45,204 nt of DNA from Bacteroidales bacterium (GCA_023667095.1 JAMPAT010000029.1:1-45204), one strand, 5' to 3'. Shown: positions 34,650 to 45,139, counted from the stretch's first letter. Notes: a model not told the origin generated them from the sequence alone. Program-made: numbers and translations.

Positions 34650-36782
34650 TTAAAGTAGTCTCAATGATATTCTCATGCGTTCTGTATCCACAGAAATTAC
34701 CGATACCTTCACCTGCTGGTGCAGCTTCAGTATCCTTGACGGGTCTGCCTGGCCCTTGGCCCCCATCTGGGAGACATGGATAAGCCCGTTCTGCTTGATT
34801 CCGATATTCACGAAAGCTCCGAATGCAGTGATATTTGTCACGATGCCTGGAAGTTCCATGCCTGTCACAAGGTCATCTATAGTATGGATATCAGAGGCGA
34901 ACTCGAATTCCTTTGCGCCTTCCCTCGGGTCACGCCCTGGCTTTTTCAGTTCATTTATGATGTCATTGACTGTAGGAAGCCCGAAATCATTCCCGACATA
35001 TCTTTCTGCTTCAATACTTGAGCACAGCTCTGCGTTTCCGACAAGTTCCTTGGATGTCACACCCAGGTCCCTTGCCATTTTCTCCACGATATGGTAGCAC
35101 TCAGGATGCACTGCCGAATTGTCGAGCGGATTCTCGGCTCCTGGAATCCTGAGGAATCCTGCACATTGCTCGAATGCCTTTGCACCAAGCCTCTTTACTT
35201 TGGTAAGCTCACCCCTTGAACTGTAGGCTCCGTTTTCTGTCCTGTATTCTACAATGCTTGCAGCCAGTGACGGCCCGATTCCAGAGACATAGCTCAGCAG
35301 ATACGGACTTGCTGTGTTCAGGTTGACCCCTACGCTGTTGACACAGCTCTCGACAGTGTTGTCCAGTTTCTCCTTGAGAAGCCCCTGGTCCACATCATGC
35401 TGGTACTGGCCGACACCGAGCGATTTCGGGTCAATCTTGACAAGTTCTGCAAGAGGGTCCATCAGCCTTCTTCCTATTGATACCGCACCTCGCACTGTTA
35501 CATCATGCTCCGGGAATTCTGCCCTTGCCACCTCAGAAGCTGAATATATCGATGCTCCGTCCTCGCTTACCATATATGTCTTGACATAATCAGGTTTCGG
35601 GATCCGTTTGATGAATTCCTCTGTCTCCCTTCCTGCAGTGCCGCTCCCGATTGCAATTACTTCAATCCTGTATTTTTCAATCATGGAGGAGACAGCCTGG
35701 ATGGACTTTATCTTCTCATTTGCAGGAGGATGCGGGAATATAGCTTCATTATGCAGCAGATTCCCCTGCGCGTCCAGGCATACCACCTTGCATCCGGTCC
35801 TGAATCCAGGGTCTATGGCCATCAGCCTTTTCTGTCCTACAGGAGGGGCGAGCAGAAGCTGCCGGAGATTCTCACCGAATATCCTGATGGATTCAATGTC
35901 GGCCTTTTCCTTGGCACTCCGTATCACCTCGTTTGAGATGGATGGCCCGATAAGCCTCTTGAATGAATCATCAACTGCTGCCCTTATCTGTTCGGCCAGA
36001 GGCTTGGCCGGATATTTCCTTTCCTGGCAGAAGTCGTAGTATATCTTGTTTCCGCATTTTTCAGCATCTGCATCAAGCCTCAGTGTAATATATCCTTCTT
36101 CCTCGGCTCTCAGCATGGCAAGCAGCCTGTGCGGGGCAATTCTTGATATCGGCTCCGAGCATTCGAAATATCCCTTGTATTTCTGTGCTTCCGGTGAGTC
36201 TGCCTTTCTGGTTGCCTTTGACACGATTCTCCTTGTAGAGAATATCTGCCTGACTGTCTCCCTGACAGAAGCAGTCTCGCTGAGCCTTTCAGCGATAATG
36301 TCACGCGCTCCAGCGAGTGCCTCCTCTTCACTGGCAACATTGTCTCCTATATATTTGCGTGCCTCCTTTGCCGGGTCTATGATGGCGACATTGTACATAA
36401 GGTCTGCAAGAGGCTCAAGCCCTGCCTCCTTTGCTGCAGTTGCACGTGTACGTCTCTTGGGCCTGTATGGCAGATAAAGGTCCTCAAGTTCCCTGGAGTC
36501 CGTACTTTCCTCAATCCTTTGGCGCAGCTCGTCTGAAAGTGCCCCGGCAGAGGAAATTGTCTCAAGTATTGTCTCTTTCCGTTTCTCCATTTCAGCGAAG
36601 ACATCTGTCCAGTGCCTTATCTCTGCGACAGCTACATCATCCAGTCCTCCTGTCCTTTCCTTCCTGTACCGGCTGATAAACGGAATTGTTGCACCATCTG
36701 CAAACAGCTTTTCGCAGTTCTCAACCTGCCAGTCCTTTACGCCAAGCCTTGATGCTATTTCACTTATATAAATATCTTTCAT
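34650..36782 (-). CDS. tex: Tex-family RNA-binding transcription accessory protein
   Basis: This 710-residue cytosolic protein has the N-terminal Tex helices (IPFISRYRKERTGGLDDVAV), a YqgF/RNase H-like domain around 320-450 (AIDPGFRTGCKVVCLD), a helix-hairpin-helix domain near 490-560 (LNTASPYLLSYVSGIGPSLA) and a C-terminal S1 RNA-binding domain at about 637-708. Tex/Spt6-like proteins bind nucleic acid and act in transcription; the detailed role in Bacteroidota is unproven. The start ATG 36782 gives a normal N-terminus. It lies 22 bases after the ClC gene and 14 before nhaC. Confidence 0.94.
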   Translation of the reverse strand: MKDIYISEIASRLGVKDWQVENCEKLFADGATIPFISRYRKERTGGLDDVAVAEIRHWTDVFAEMEKRKETILETISSAGALSDELRQRIEESTDSRELEDLYLPYRPKRRTRATAAKEAGLEPLADLMYNVAIIDPAKEARKYIGDNVASEEEALAGARDIIAERLSETASVRETVRQIFSTRRIVSKATRKADSPEAQKYKGYFECSEPISRIAPHRLLAMLRAEEEGYITLRLDADAEKCGNKIYYDFCQERKYPAKPLAEQIRAAVDDSFKRLIGPSISNEVIRSAKEKADIESIRIFGENLRQLLLAPPVGQKRLMAIDPGFRTGCKVVCLDAQGNLLHNEAIFPHPPANEKIKSIQAVSSMIEKYRIEVIAIGSGTAGRETEEFIKRIPKPDYVKTYMVSEDGASIYSASEVARAEFPEHDVTVRGAVSIGRRLMDPLAELVKIDPKSLGVGQYQHDVDQGLLKEKLDNTVESCVNSVGVNLNTASPYLLSYVSGIGPSLAASIVEYRTENGAYSSRGELTKVKRLGAKAFEQCAGFLRIPGAENPLDNSAVHPECYHIVEKMARDLGVTSKELVGNAELCSSIEAERYVGNDFGLPTVNDIINELKKPGRDPREGAKEFEFASDIHTIDDLVTGMELPGIVTNITAFGAFVNIGIKQNGLIHVSQMGAKGQADPSRILKLHQQVKVSVISVDTERMRISLRLL

Positions 36783-36804
36783 AATTCAAAATATGTGAGT
36801 TTGA

Positions 36805-38613
36805 CTAATCATGTGAGACCTGTCTGAGCTGGTCCCTGTATGCCGAGAAAATCTTGGACTTAGACACAAAGCCCATATATGTCCTGTCCTTGTCTACAAC
36901 GGGGAGATTCCAGGCTCCTGTCTTCTCGAATTTCCTCATGACCGTGTCCATCTTTTCATCTATATAGACATACTCCGGTGCGGATTTCATATAGTTGTAG
37001 ACATGGGCCTTGTCATAGAGGTCTTTCTTGAACATGTCCCTTCGTATGTCCTCAAGGCTGACATAGCCCTGGAAATGTCCCCTGGAATCAAGTACAGGGA
37101 AGATGTTCCTTGTTGAGCATGATATTGTCTCAACAAGATCTCCCAATGTCGCGTCAATCTTTATCGGTGTGAAGTTCGACTCAATCAGCTCCGATGTGTG
37201 GAGCAGGGTCAGGACGGCCTGGTCGCTGTCATGCGTCAGCAGCTCTCCACGTTTCGCGATACGTTTTGTGTAGATTGAATATTTTTCCACGACCCTTGTC
37301 GCACCGAATGATATGGTCGCAGTCAGTATAAGCGGTATCAGAAGCTCGTATCCTCCTGATATTTCCGCAATGAGGAAGATTGCTGTCATCGGGGCCTGCA
37401 TGACACCGGCCATAAGGCCTGCCATGCCTACAAGTACAAAATTCTGTTCCGGAACAGATATCCCGCTGCCCCCCATTATCAGGTTCAGCACCCTTGCAAT
37501 TATGAATCCAGCCATCGCACCGACAAAAAGTGTAGGTCCGAATGTCCCTCCTACTCCTCCGCCTGCATTTGTGAATGACATTGAGAATACTTTCAGCAGC
37601 AGAATGAGCATGAAGAAGATAGGGACACTCCATGGCATGTCCATGAAAAACGCAAGCACTGTTTTGCCTTCAAGGTCAATGTCTCCTCCGTTGAGCAGCA
37701 GGCTGACATATTCATATCCCTCTCCGTAAAGAGGGGGGAAGAGGAATATGAGCAGTCCAAGGCATCCTGCGGAAACAAGCCATCTCCAGTAAGGGTTTCC
37801 TATGCTCTTTATCTTGTCCTCCAGCCATAGTGTTGTCCTTGTAAAATATACTGAGCAGCATGCGCAGAACAGTCCTAAAAGAATGTAGAAAGGAATATTG
37901 TGCATCGAGAACGGCTCCAGTGTACATTCAAAAGGAAGCGAATCCCCGAGGAATATATATGATATGACTGTAGCGGAGACCGTGGACAGAAGCAGAGGCA
38001 ATATGGATGACATGGAGATGTTGAACAGTAGAATCTCCAGTGTGAAAAGGACTCCTGCAAGCGGTGCCTTGAATATCCCGGCCACCGCGCCTGCTGCACC
38101 GCATCCAAGAAGTATGGTCATGTTCTTGTAGGACAGTCCCATATATCTGGCTACATTCGAGCCTATCGCCGCTCCAGTATATACAATCGGGGCCTCGGCT
38201 CCGACAGAACCTCCGAATCCGATTGTCACCGAGCTGGCAAGTACCGAGGACCACATGTTGTGAGGACGTATCTTCGACTCGTTCTTTGACACAGCCAGGA
38301 GGACCTTTGTCACTCCATGCCCGATATTGTCCTTCACAAGGTACCTCACAAACAGCATTGCCAGGAGCATACCGACTCCCGGATAGATGAGATAGAGGAA
38401 ATTATAGTCAAAATTTCCGCCGAACCATGAAATAAGTCCATGGTGAATCCATTCTATGAGAAGTTTCAGTATGACAGAGGCCAGTCCGCATGCCACTCCG
38501 ACAATCAGCGACAGGACAAGAAGCATGTCATGTTCCGACATCTTCTTGAGGAGCCGTCTCAATGGAGAAAGTATATCCTTTATGACAACACGTGATTTCA
38601 TGGCATGTCTCAT
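36805..38613 (-). CDS. ClC-type chloride channel or H+/Cl- antiporter with CBS domains
   Basis: From ATG 38613 this is a 602-residue integral membrane protein with 10 or more hydrophobic segments. The ion-pathway motifs are GGSVGAEAPIVYTGAAIGS (the glutamate of the GxEGP gate is kept, proline kept, glycine changed to alanine) and GGTFGPTLFVGAMAG. Two CBS domains follow (about 470-600), which bind adenine nucleotides in relatives. The conserved gate glutamate favours proton-coupled exchange, but this is inference. The frame extends upstream to 38691 inside the EamA gene; the ATG at 38613 overlaps the EamA stop as ATGA, which argues for this start. ATG 38601 is also possible. Confidence 0.92.
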   Translation of the reverse strand: MRHAMKSRVVIKDILSPLRRLLKKMSEHDMLLVLSLIVGVACGLASVILKLLIEWIHHGLISWFGGNFDYNFLYLIYPGVGMLLAMLFVRYLVKDNIGHGVTKVLLAVSKNESKIRPHNMWSSVLASSVTIGFGGSVGAEAPIVYTGAAIGSNVARYMGLSYKNMTILLGCGAAGAVAGIFKAPLAGVLFTLEILLFNISMSSILPLLLSTVSATVISYIFLGDSLPFECTLEPFSMHNIPFYILLGLFCACCSVYFTRTTLWLEDKIKSIGNPYWRWLVSAGCLGLLIFLFPPLYGEGYEYVSLLLNGGDIDLEGKTVLAFFMDMPWSVPIFFMLILLLKVFSMSFTNAGGGVGGTFGPTLFVGAMAGFIIARVLNLIMGGSGISVPEQNFVLVGMAGLMAGVMQAPMTAIFLIAEISGGYELLIPLILTATISFGATRVVEKYSIYTKRIAKRGELLTHDSDQAVLTLLHTSELIESNFTPIKIDATLGDLVETISCSTRNIFPVLDSRGHFQGYVSLEDIRRDMFKKDLYDKAHVYNYMKSAPEYVYIDEKMDTVMRKFEKTGAWNLPVVDKDRTYMGFVSKSKIFSAYRDQLRQVSHD

Positions 38614-39530
38614 TTGGCACTTTGCCTGTTTTTCCTTGTTACATATTGTGACAGAATCACCCCGACAGTAGATATGGCTATCCCTGCCCACTGACGTGCA
38701 CTCAGCAGTTCATGCCCGAGTGCCCAGGCGACTATTGCGGCAGCGACAGGTATCAGTGCAGTGAAAATGCTTGACTTGGAGACCCCGAGGCTCTTGATTG
38801 TCGTGACCCACAGCGAAAATGCCACGCTGGAGCACAGTACGGCAAGGCACAGGATAGGCATCCATATCTCCGCGCTGAAATAGTATGGCTGGAAATCTGC
38901 AATCCCGTATTTCAGGAAAAACGGCAGGAAATAGACAGAACCGATGAGGAACTGGTACATCACAATAGTCTGGCTTTCATATCTGCATGAGAGGCTCTTT
39001 GTCACAGACGCATGTCCAACTTCGCTGAGGACAGCAATGACAAGCAGGATGATTCCCCAGATGAAATTGTTCCCCAGGGTCCCGTTGCACATCACCACGA
39101 GGCATATTCCACCCATGGACAGCAATATGCCTATGGCATTTATCCAGTTGATTCTCTCCTTGAACAGCACCCTGCCTGCCACAACTGAGAAAATAGGGAT
39201 TGTCGCGATGATCATTGCGCTCAGGGTAGGGGAGCCTGTCTCCTTGATTCCATATGACTCTGTCATGAAATATATGAATGGCTCAAAGAATGCCAGCAAT
39301 ATGAATTTAGGTATGTCGCGCTTCTGCACCGGTGCAAGCTTTCCTGTGATGAAGTTGAACAGAATCAGGACAAGTCCTGCCAGAAGTATACGGATAAAGA
39401 CGAAGTAGAATACAGGAATCCCTGCATTTATGAGCCTGTCAATCCATATATATGACATTCCCCACAACATTATGGCGAATGTGGACAGCAGATATACTAT
39501 TGCCTTGTTGTCTTTGTCTATTTTTTTCAT
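38610..39530 (-). CDS. EamA/DMT-family permease
   Basis: This 306-residue inner-membrane protein has about ten hydrophobic segments in two EamA repeats. The motif MLWGMSYIWIDRLINAG near the N-terminus and IFTALIPVAAAIVAWALGHELLSARQWAGIAISTVGVIL near the end are typical of drug/metabolite exporters. The substrate is unknown. Its stop overlaps the start of the ClC gene (ATGA at 38610-38613), so the two are probably translationally coupled. It lies 44 bases after pyrC. Confidence 0.9.
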   Translation of the reverse strand: MKKIDKDNKAIVYLLSTFAIMLWGMSYIWIDRLINAGIPVFYFVFIRILLAGLVLILFNFITGKLAPVQKRDIPKFILLAFFEPFIYFMTESYGIKETGSPTLSAMIIATIPIFSVVAGRVLFKERINWINAIGILLSMGGICLVVMCNGTLGNNFIWGIILLVIAVLSEVGHASVTKSLSCRYESQTIVMYQFLIGSVYFLPFFLKYGIADFQPYYFSAEIWMPILCLAVLCSSVAFSLWVTTIKSLGVSKSSIFTALIPVAAAIVAWALGHELLSARQWAGIAISTVGVILSQYVTRKNRQSAK

Positions 39531-39574
39531 AAGCCTACGTAAAATGAGAAATTTCCTATACTGCCGGCAGCCGG

Positions 39575-40990
39575 TTATGCCCTATTGAATGACAGCTGCT
39601 GTCCTGCAGGGGCGTCAGTGATGATACAGCCGTCTTCTGCTATCTTTCTGCCGGCAGCATATACAGCCTGTACTTTTCCCCTTAGCTTCTCACCGATATA
39701 TGGTGACCAGCCGCATTTGTATGCCACATCGTCCTTCAAGACAGTATATTCATGCTCAGTGTCAAATATCACAAGGTCAGCATCCATCCCTTTTTCGAGA
39801 CTTCCTTTCCTGCTTATGCTGAATATTTTTGCTGCATTATATGAAAGCAGTGCTGCAATCCTTTCCAGTGGGATTCCCTCCCTTGAGGCTATGGTAAGCA
39901 GGGCCGGGAAACAATGCTGGATAGACGGGATTCCGGATGGTGCATTAAGGTAGTTCCTGTTTTTCTCCTCCAGGAGGTGTGGGGCATGGTCTGTGCCTAT
40001 TGTGTCGATGCCCCCGTTGATTATTCCCTCGACCAGTGCCTCCCTGTCCTCTTCCGACTTTATCGCCGGATTGCATTTAATCAGGCTTCCGAGCCTGTCA
40101 TAGTCCTTGTCGCAGAACCACAGGTAGTTTACCGATGTCTCTGCCGTAATATTCGGATTCAGTGCCTTGGCAGCCTGCACCATCCTGACTTCCTCCTTTG
40201 TTGATACATGGCACAGGTGCAGCCTTGTCCCATGCTTTATTGCCAGCTCCAGGGCATTTATTGTGGATAATATACATGCACGCCTGCTTCTTATCGAAGG
40301 GTGCAGGCTGAAAGGGATTGCATTTCCGTAACGCTCCTGTGCAGCAGCCATATTGGCCTTTATCGTTGCCTCGTCCTCACAATGTACAAGTATTGGCTTC
40401 TCCTTTATCGAGAATATCCTTTCGAGCGATTCCCTGTTGTCCACCAGCATATTGCCGGTAGACGATCCCATGAAAACCTTTATTCCTGCAATATGCTCTG
40501 CCTTATCGCTGCATACAAGTTCCCGTATCTCATCTGCATTTGAATTCGTCGCTCCGATGTGCAGACCGAAATCTGCCCAGCTCTTTCCTGAGATTATGGA
40601 ATATTTGTCTGACAGCTCTTTTGCTGAAGTTGTTGCAGGCTTTGTGTTCGGCATGTCGATTACAGAGGTAACACCACCAAGTAACGCAGCCCTTGATTCA
40701 GAACAGAAATCAGCCTTATGGGTCAGTCCCGGGTCTCTGAAATGCACATGTGCATCAATTCCTCCTGCCATCACATGTTTTCCGCTGAGGTCATTGAATT
40801 CATACCGGTTCTCCGGGAAGAACTTCTGGATTTCATCGTATATGATGTGCTGTCCGTCATGCTCAATTAGTCCCTCGCTGTCAGGGCAGAGCACTTCTTC
40901 AATTTTCCCGTTGGATATTGCAATTGAACCTTTCCTTACACTTTCAGATGTCACTATCAATGCATTATGCAGAAGAATAGACTTTTCCAT
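39575..40990 (-). CDS. pyrC: Dihydroorotase, class I
   Basis: This 471-residue cytosolic amidohydrolase of pyrimidine synthesis converts carbamoyl-aspartate and dihydroorotate. The metal ligands are H81 and H83 in HVHFRDPG, with D86 and D334-H338 in GTDHAPH. K171 in GIKVFMGSSTG and H203 in LVH are candidate bridging and metal residues, though the exact set is from family knowledge. CNPAIKSEEDREALVEG and NAPSGIPSIQH are also family segments. Length fits the long class I type. ATG 40990 is the natural start, 31 bases behind the mannosyltransferase gene. Confidence 0.93.
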   Translation of the reverse strand: MEKSILLHNALIVTSESVRKGSIAISNGKIEEVLCPDSEGLIEHDGQHIIYDEIQKFFPENRYEFNDLSGKHVMAGGIDAHVHFRDPGLTHKADFCSESRAALLGGVTSVIDMPNTKPATTSAKELSDKYSIISGKSWADFGLHIGATNSNADEIRELVCSDKAEHIAGIKVFMGSSTGNMLVDNRESLERIFSIKEKPILVHCEDEATIKANMAAAQERYGNAIPFSLHPSIRSRRACILSTINALELAIKHGTRLHLCHVSTKEEVRMVQAAKALNPNITAETSVNYLWFCDKDYDRLGSLIKCNPAIKSEEDREALVEGIINGGIDTIGTDHAPHLLEEKNRNYLNAPSGIPSIQHCFPALLTIASREGIPLERIAALLSYNAAKIFSISRKGSLEKGMDADLVIFDTEHEYTVLKDDVAYKCGWSPYIGEKLRGKVQAVYAAGRKIAEDGCIITDAPAGQQLSFNRA

Positions 40991-41021
40991 ACTTATTCCT
41001 GTATCACGTTCCGTTGTCTGT

Positions 41022-41753
41022 TTATTTGCTTTCTCTTGGCTTTATCCTGCGGAATCTCATCCCGAGTACGCCCCAGAAGGCCTCCCCGAAAATTCCGCTG
41101 CTCATCTTTGATGTCCCCTCTTTCCTGTCCACAAATATGATAGGGACCTCTGCGATCTTGAATCCTAACCTATATGTAGAATATTTCATCTCTACCTGGA
41201 AACCGTATCCTTTCATCTTTACCTTGTCAAGGTCTATAGTCTCCAGTACCTTGCGCCTGTAGCACTTGAATCCGGCTGTCGTGTCATATACTTTCATCCC
41301 GAGTACGGTACGGACATAGACCGATGCGAAATATGACATTACGACCCTCCCTATCGGCCAGTTTATTACACTTACGCCATTGCAGTAGCGTGAACCTATC
41401 GCAAGGTCTGCTCCGCCCTCGCTGCATGCCCTGTACAGCAGCGGCAGGTCATCTGGATTGTGAGAAAAGTCTGCGTCCATCTCGAATATATAGTCGTATC
41501 CGTGCTCTATAGACCACTTGAATCCGGTGATGTATGCTGTCCCGAGTCCCAGCTTTCCCTTGCGCTCTATCATGTAGAGCCTTTCCGGAAACTCATCCTG
41601 GAGTCTCCTTACTATTTCTGCGGTCCCGTCCGGAGAACCGTCCTCTATCACAATGATATGAAAAAGACCATCAAGGCTGAAAACAGCCCTGATGATCTTC
41701 TCTATATTCTCCTTTTCGTTGTATGTAGGAATTATAACAATCTTGCTATCCAT
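41022..41753 (-). CDS. Polyprenol monophosphomannose synthase (GT2)
   Basis: This 243-residue glycosyltransferase of family 2 (DPM1-like) transfers mannose from GDP-mannose to a polyprenyl phosphate, giving the lipid donor used in surface glycan and O-glycoprotein synthesis. The N-terminus IPTYNEKENIEKII is followed by a VIEDGSPDGTAEI segment, the metal-binding DxD at 93-95 (MDADFSHNPDDLP) and the RKEGTSKMS loop near the end. No C-terminal membrane segments are evident, so it is a soluble or peripheral type. The actual sugar is inferred. It sits 17 bases behind the tricorn-like gene and 31 before pyrC. Confidence 0.88.
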   Translation of the reverse strand: MDSKIVIIPTYNEKENIEKIIRAVFSLDGLFHIIVIEDGSPDGTAEIVRRLQDEFPERLYMIERKGKLGLGTAYITGFKWSIEHGYDYIFEMDADFSHNPDDLPLLYRACSEGGADLAIGSRYCNGVSVINWPIGRVVMSYFASVYVRTVLGMKVYDTTAGFKCYRRKVLETIDLDKVKMKGYGFQVEMKYSTYRLGFKIAEVPIIFVDRKEGTSKMSSGIFGEAFWGVLGMRFRRIKPRESK

Positions 41754-41770
41754 ATAATGTCTGGGATAAC

Positions 41771-44700
41771 CTATTTATTATCAATTTCTTTGAGCATTTC
41801 AGCAACGGCTGCTTCAAGCTGCTTGTCCTCTCCGTTGAGCACAGATGCCGGGTCATTGTACACAAGTATGTCAGGCTCAACCTGCATGTTTTCAAGATAC
41901 CTGCCCTCCTTGATTCCGACTGAGCCGACCTGCGGGATACCGAATATGAGTGTCGGGTCAATCTGGCTCTCCCACCACACTGCTGTCATTGTACCTGGGA
42001 CAGGTGCACCTATCAGCTTGCCGATTCCGAGGGTCTTGTACACGTACGGGAATCCTGATGCATCGGAGTAGTTGTCTTCACCTATGAGCACGCATGATGG
42101 CTTTGTCCATTTGCTGTATGGTTCAGTGCTTGCATACTGTCCCCTCGGCTCAAACCTGATGTATGCCTGTCCGGAAAGCAATGTTGCAAGGTCATCATGC
42201 AGCCATCCGCCTCCATTGTGGCGTGTATCTACTATGACTGCTTCAGCTGTACGGTATTTCCCGAGCAGTTTAGAGTAGACTTCACGGAAACTGTCGGAAT
42301 CCATTCCCTCGACGTGTACATATCCGACTCTTCCTCCTGAAAGCTTCTTTACAAGCTCCTCATTGCGCCTTACCCATCTCCTGTAAAGTTCATAATAGTC
42401 AGAATATGCCGGCTCAACGTACATGTCTACAGCCTTCTTGCCGCCTTTCTTGACTGAAAGAAGGATCTTGGTGCCGGCTTTTCCCTGGAGAAGGTCATAC
42501 CAACTTTCTCCGGCCTTGATCTCAGTGCCATTGATTGCGGTGATTACATCCCCTGCCTTTATCTCAGGGTCTGCTACAGCAAGGACTCCTCCTTTGAGGA
42601 CTTCCTTGATTTTCAGACCGTCACCTTCATATGCATCATCATATATAGCTCCAAGCGTGCCTATGGACAATCCTGTCATTGGACGGTATCTCGCACCAGT
42701 GTGAGAACCGTTCAGCTCACCTAGCATCTCGGACAGCATCTCCTGGAAATCATAGTTGTTGTCGATATAAGGAAGGAATCTGCTGTAGGCTTCCTTGTAG
42801 CCAGCCCAGTCGATTCCATGTATCTGCGGATCATAGAACTTCTCCTCGACCTGTTTCCAGATATGGTTGAATATGTATTCCCTTTCCTGTGCAGGACGGT
42901 AGTCATATTCACCTTTGAACGAGATTGATTTCTTGGACTCAGACCTTACGTCAATACGTGAGATTCCTGTCCTGCTGAGCATATAGATGTATTTTCCATC
43001 GCGGCTTGGATACATTGCCCCGCTTACGCCGCGGCTGAGTACCTTTACACTATTTTCTTTTGTATCAAGTACGCATAGGTCATAGCTCTTCTCAAGCCTT
43101 ACTATATAGAACAGCTTGCTTCCGTTATCAGTAAGGTAGCAGTCTCCCATCCTTCCTGAGAATCTTGTCAGACGCAGGATCCTGTCCTGGATGTTGTCCA
43201 GGTCAAGGATAAGTTTCTCGGCTTTCTTTTCTGTCTTTGTGGAATCCTTTTCTTCCTTCTTCTCCTCCTTCTTGCTCTTCTTGTCGTCTGTAAGGAGTTT
43301 TTCAATTTCCTCATCTTCCTCGTCTCTCTGGAATTTCATGAATTCCTGTCCGTCAAAGAACATTACATATACATCATATTCTGCTCCCCAGCTTCCATGG
43401 CTACGGTAGCCGGCCCTGTCTGACATCCATGTCATGGCCTTGCCTTTCATTGCCCAGCGGAAGTTAGTGTCTGTGTAGCCGCTTTCAGTCAGGTTCCTGA
43501 TTTCACCGCTTTCGATGTCGATTATTGCGACATCCTCATTGTTCCAGCCTCCATTGGCCTGGTAGTTACAGAGGATGTACCTGCTGTCCGGACTCCATTC
43601 AAAGCTCTGGTCACCATCAGTGTATGAGTAGTTTACAGCCTTAAGAAGCGATTTCTCCTTTCCATTCTTAAGGTTTTTTACAACAATCTCTGTCCTGTCG
43701 CGCAGGAATGCAATCCATTCCCCGTCAGGAGATACAGATGGCTGGAAGCATGTCTGGCCAGGGGCAGTTATGCGCTTCTCCTCCATCTTTACGGAGTATG
43801 TGAAATATTTGTCGTCCTTTTCTGTGAGCGAGGTTGCCCATATTCCCCATGAACCGTCCCTTTCTGCGGAATAGTAAATTGTGCGTCCGTCCTTGCTGAA
43901 GCTTACATTGCGCTCCTGTTCAGGTGTATTTGTGATTCTGCGTGTCGTGCTGTACTCTATTGATGTCACGAATACATCTCCGCGTGCGACAATTGCCACT
44001 TCCTTTCCATTGGGCGATACATCCATCGATGTTATGCCCATTGAAATGGAAGTTCTGTTTAGTGCCCTCTCATTGGAATCCTTTGTAATCCTGATGTCTA
44101 CCTTCTTTGGCGACTCTCCCTCCTTTACTGTGTAAAGTTCCCCGTCAAACGAGTATGCGATTGTCCCGTTGCCGGCCACTGACACATATCTTACAGGATG
44201 CTTTTCGTTGAATGTCACCTGTACTGATTCCATCGGGTTGCTGATGCTGCTCCTATATATATTGAAAGAACCGTTCTTTTCACTAATATAATAATATGTA
44301 TTGCCGTCTTTTGCGAATACCGGGTTGCGGTCTTCTCCTTCGAATGAAGAAAGCCTGGTAAAAGTGCCGTTGCCGTCAATGCTGAATTCTCCGGTCTCTT
44401 TCTTCAGCCTTGCACCTGGAGTGTACATCCAGATGTCACGGGTTACAGACGATGTGTGGTGCTTGCGGAATGTATCCTCATATCCCTTTATGTCCTCATA
44501 GAGTACAACTCCAGCATCATTTATGCTCATTGCCGCCATTGGAAGCGATGTTACCCTGCGTGGACGTCCTCCATCCTGTGATATGACATAGATTTGTGCA
44601 TCTCCAGGGTAGCCGCTGTATTCGGTGTCCTGCTGTATGTTTGCAGAGAATACAATGCTGCCGTCATTCAATACTGCAAGGGGAGTCTCGTTCCCTGTGT

Positions 44701-45022
44701 AGTCTGTAATGCGCCTTGGAGTTCCACCCTCTGCTGAGGTAATGAATATATCCTTGCTCTTCTCCCTTGTTGAACTGAATATGATGTTCTTGCTGTCAGG
44801 AGTCCATACGGGGTCTGAATCATACGCAGGGTTAGTTGTAACCTGTGAGGCCTTGCCACCGTCTACCCCGACAACAAAGATGTCGCCCTGGTAGCAGAAT
44901 GCAATCTTTGTCCCGTCCGGGGAGATGCTGTTCTTGCGGAGCCACAGTGGGGAAGTGTCCGCCTCTGCATATAGCCCGGCACAGAATGCCAATGCAGATA
45001 ATGTCAATACCAATCTTTTCAT
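41771..45022 (-). CDS. Tricorn-like S41-family protease, secreted
   Basis: This 1083-residue protein has a signal peptide (about 1-19, ending LYA). An N-terminal propeller of WD40/PD40-type repeats follows (about 30-610: SPDGTKIAF, TPDSKNIIF, SKDGRTIYY, SPDGEWIAF, SPDSRYILC). After a Lys/Glu-rich linker (about 570-600) come a core domain, a PDZ domain at about 760-850 and an S41 domain. The nucleophile serine is probably S986 in NYSDASGFPY, preceded by a VDTRHNGGG segment. Tricorn-like proteins break down peptides; this one should work in the periplasm. It heads the leftward run ending at nhaC. The start at 45022 fits the signal peptide. Confidence 0.92.
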   Translation of the reverse strand: MKRLVLTLSALAFCAGLYAEADTSPLWLRKNSISPDGTKIAFCYQGDIFVVGVDGGKASQVTTNPAYDSDPVWTPDSKNIIFSSTREKSKDIFITSAEGGTPRRITDYTGNETPLAVLNDGSIVFSANIQQDTEYSGYPGDAQIYVISQDGGRPRRVTSLPMAAMSINDAGVVLYEDIKGYEDTFRKHHTSSVTRDIWMYTPGARLKKETGEFSIDGNGTFTRLSSFEGEDRNPVFAKDGNTYYYISEKNGSFNIYRSSISNPMESVQVTFNEKHPVRYVSVAGNGTIAYSFDGELYTVKEGESPKKVDIRITKDSNERALNRTSISMGITSMDVSPNGKEVAIVARGDVFVTSIEYSTTRRITNTPEQERNVSFSKDGRTIYYSAERDGSWGIWATSLTEKDDKYFTYSVKMEEKRITAPGQTCFQPSVSPDGEWIAFLRDRTEIVVKNLKNGKEKSLLKAVNYSYTDGDQSFEWSPDSRYILCNYQANGGWNNEDVAIIDIESGEIRNLTESGYTDTNFRWAMKGKAMTWMSDRAGYRSHGSWGAEYDVYVMFFDGQEFMKFQRDEEDEEIEKLLTDDKKSKKEEKKEEKDSTKTEKKAEKLILDLDNIQDRILRLTRFSGRMGDCYLTDNGSKLFYIVRLEKSYDLCVLDTKENSVKVLSRGVSGAMYPSRDGKYIYMLSRTGISRIDVRSESKKSISFKGEYDYRPAQEREYIFNHIWKQVEEKFYDPQIHGIDWAGYKEAYSRFLPYIDNNYDFQEMLSEMLGELNGSHTGARYRPMTGLSIGTLGAIYDDAYEGDGLKIKEVLKGGVLAVADPEIKAGDVITAINGTEIKAGESWYDLLQGKAGTKILLSVKKGGKKAVDMYVEPAYSDYYELYRRWVRRNEELVKKLSGGRVGYVHVEGMDSDSFREVYSKLLGKYRTAEAVIVDTRHNGGGWLHDDLATLLSGQAYIRFEPRGQYASTEPYSKWTKPSCVLIGEDNYSDASGFPYVYKTLGIGKLIGAPVPGTMTAVWWESQIDPTLIFGIPQVGSVGIKEGRYLENMQVEPDILVYNDPASVLNGEDKQLEAAVAEMLKEIDNK

Positions 45023-45052
45023 TGTCTATATATTTATATAAGTCAAACTCTG

Positions 45053-45060
45053 CAAATATA
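45053..45060 (-). promoter_or_regulatory. -7 element for the tricorn-like gene and following run
   Basis: Minus-strand TATATTTG is a full -7 match, 31 bases before the ATG at 45022. A -33 TTTG is not seen. It is the only clear leftward promoter at the head of the run. Confidence 0.6.
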
Positions 45061-45139
45061 CGCAAAAACATGCTATTCTTTATCTAAATTTTTATGTTTT
45101 GTGGAATATGCTGATTATTAGTGTACTAATGTTCATAAG

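Noticed and set aside
38614..38691. Extension of the ClC protein to 38691
   Set aside because: The extra 26 residues lie inside the EamA coding region; the ATGA overlap at 38610-38613 is the natural start.
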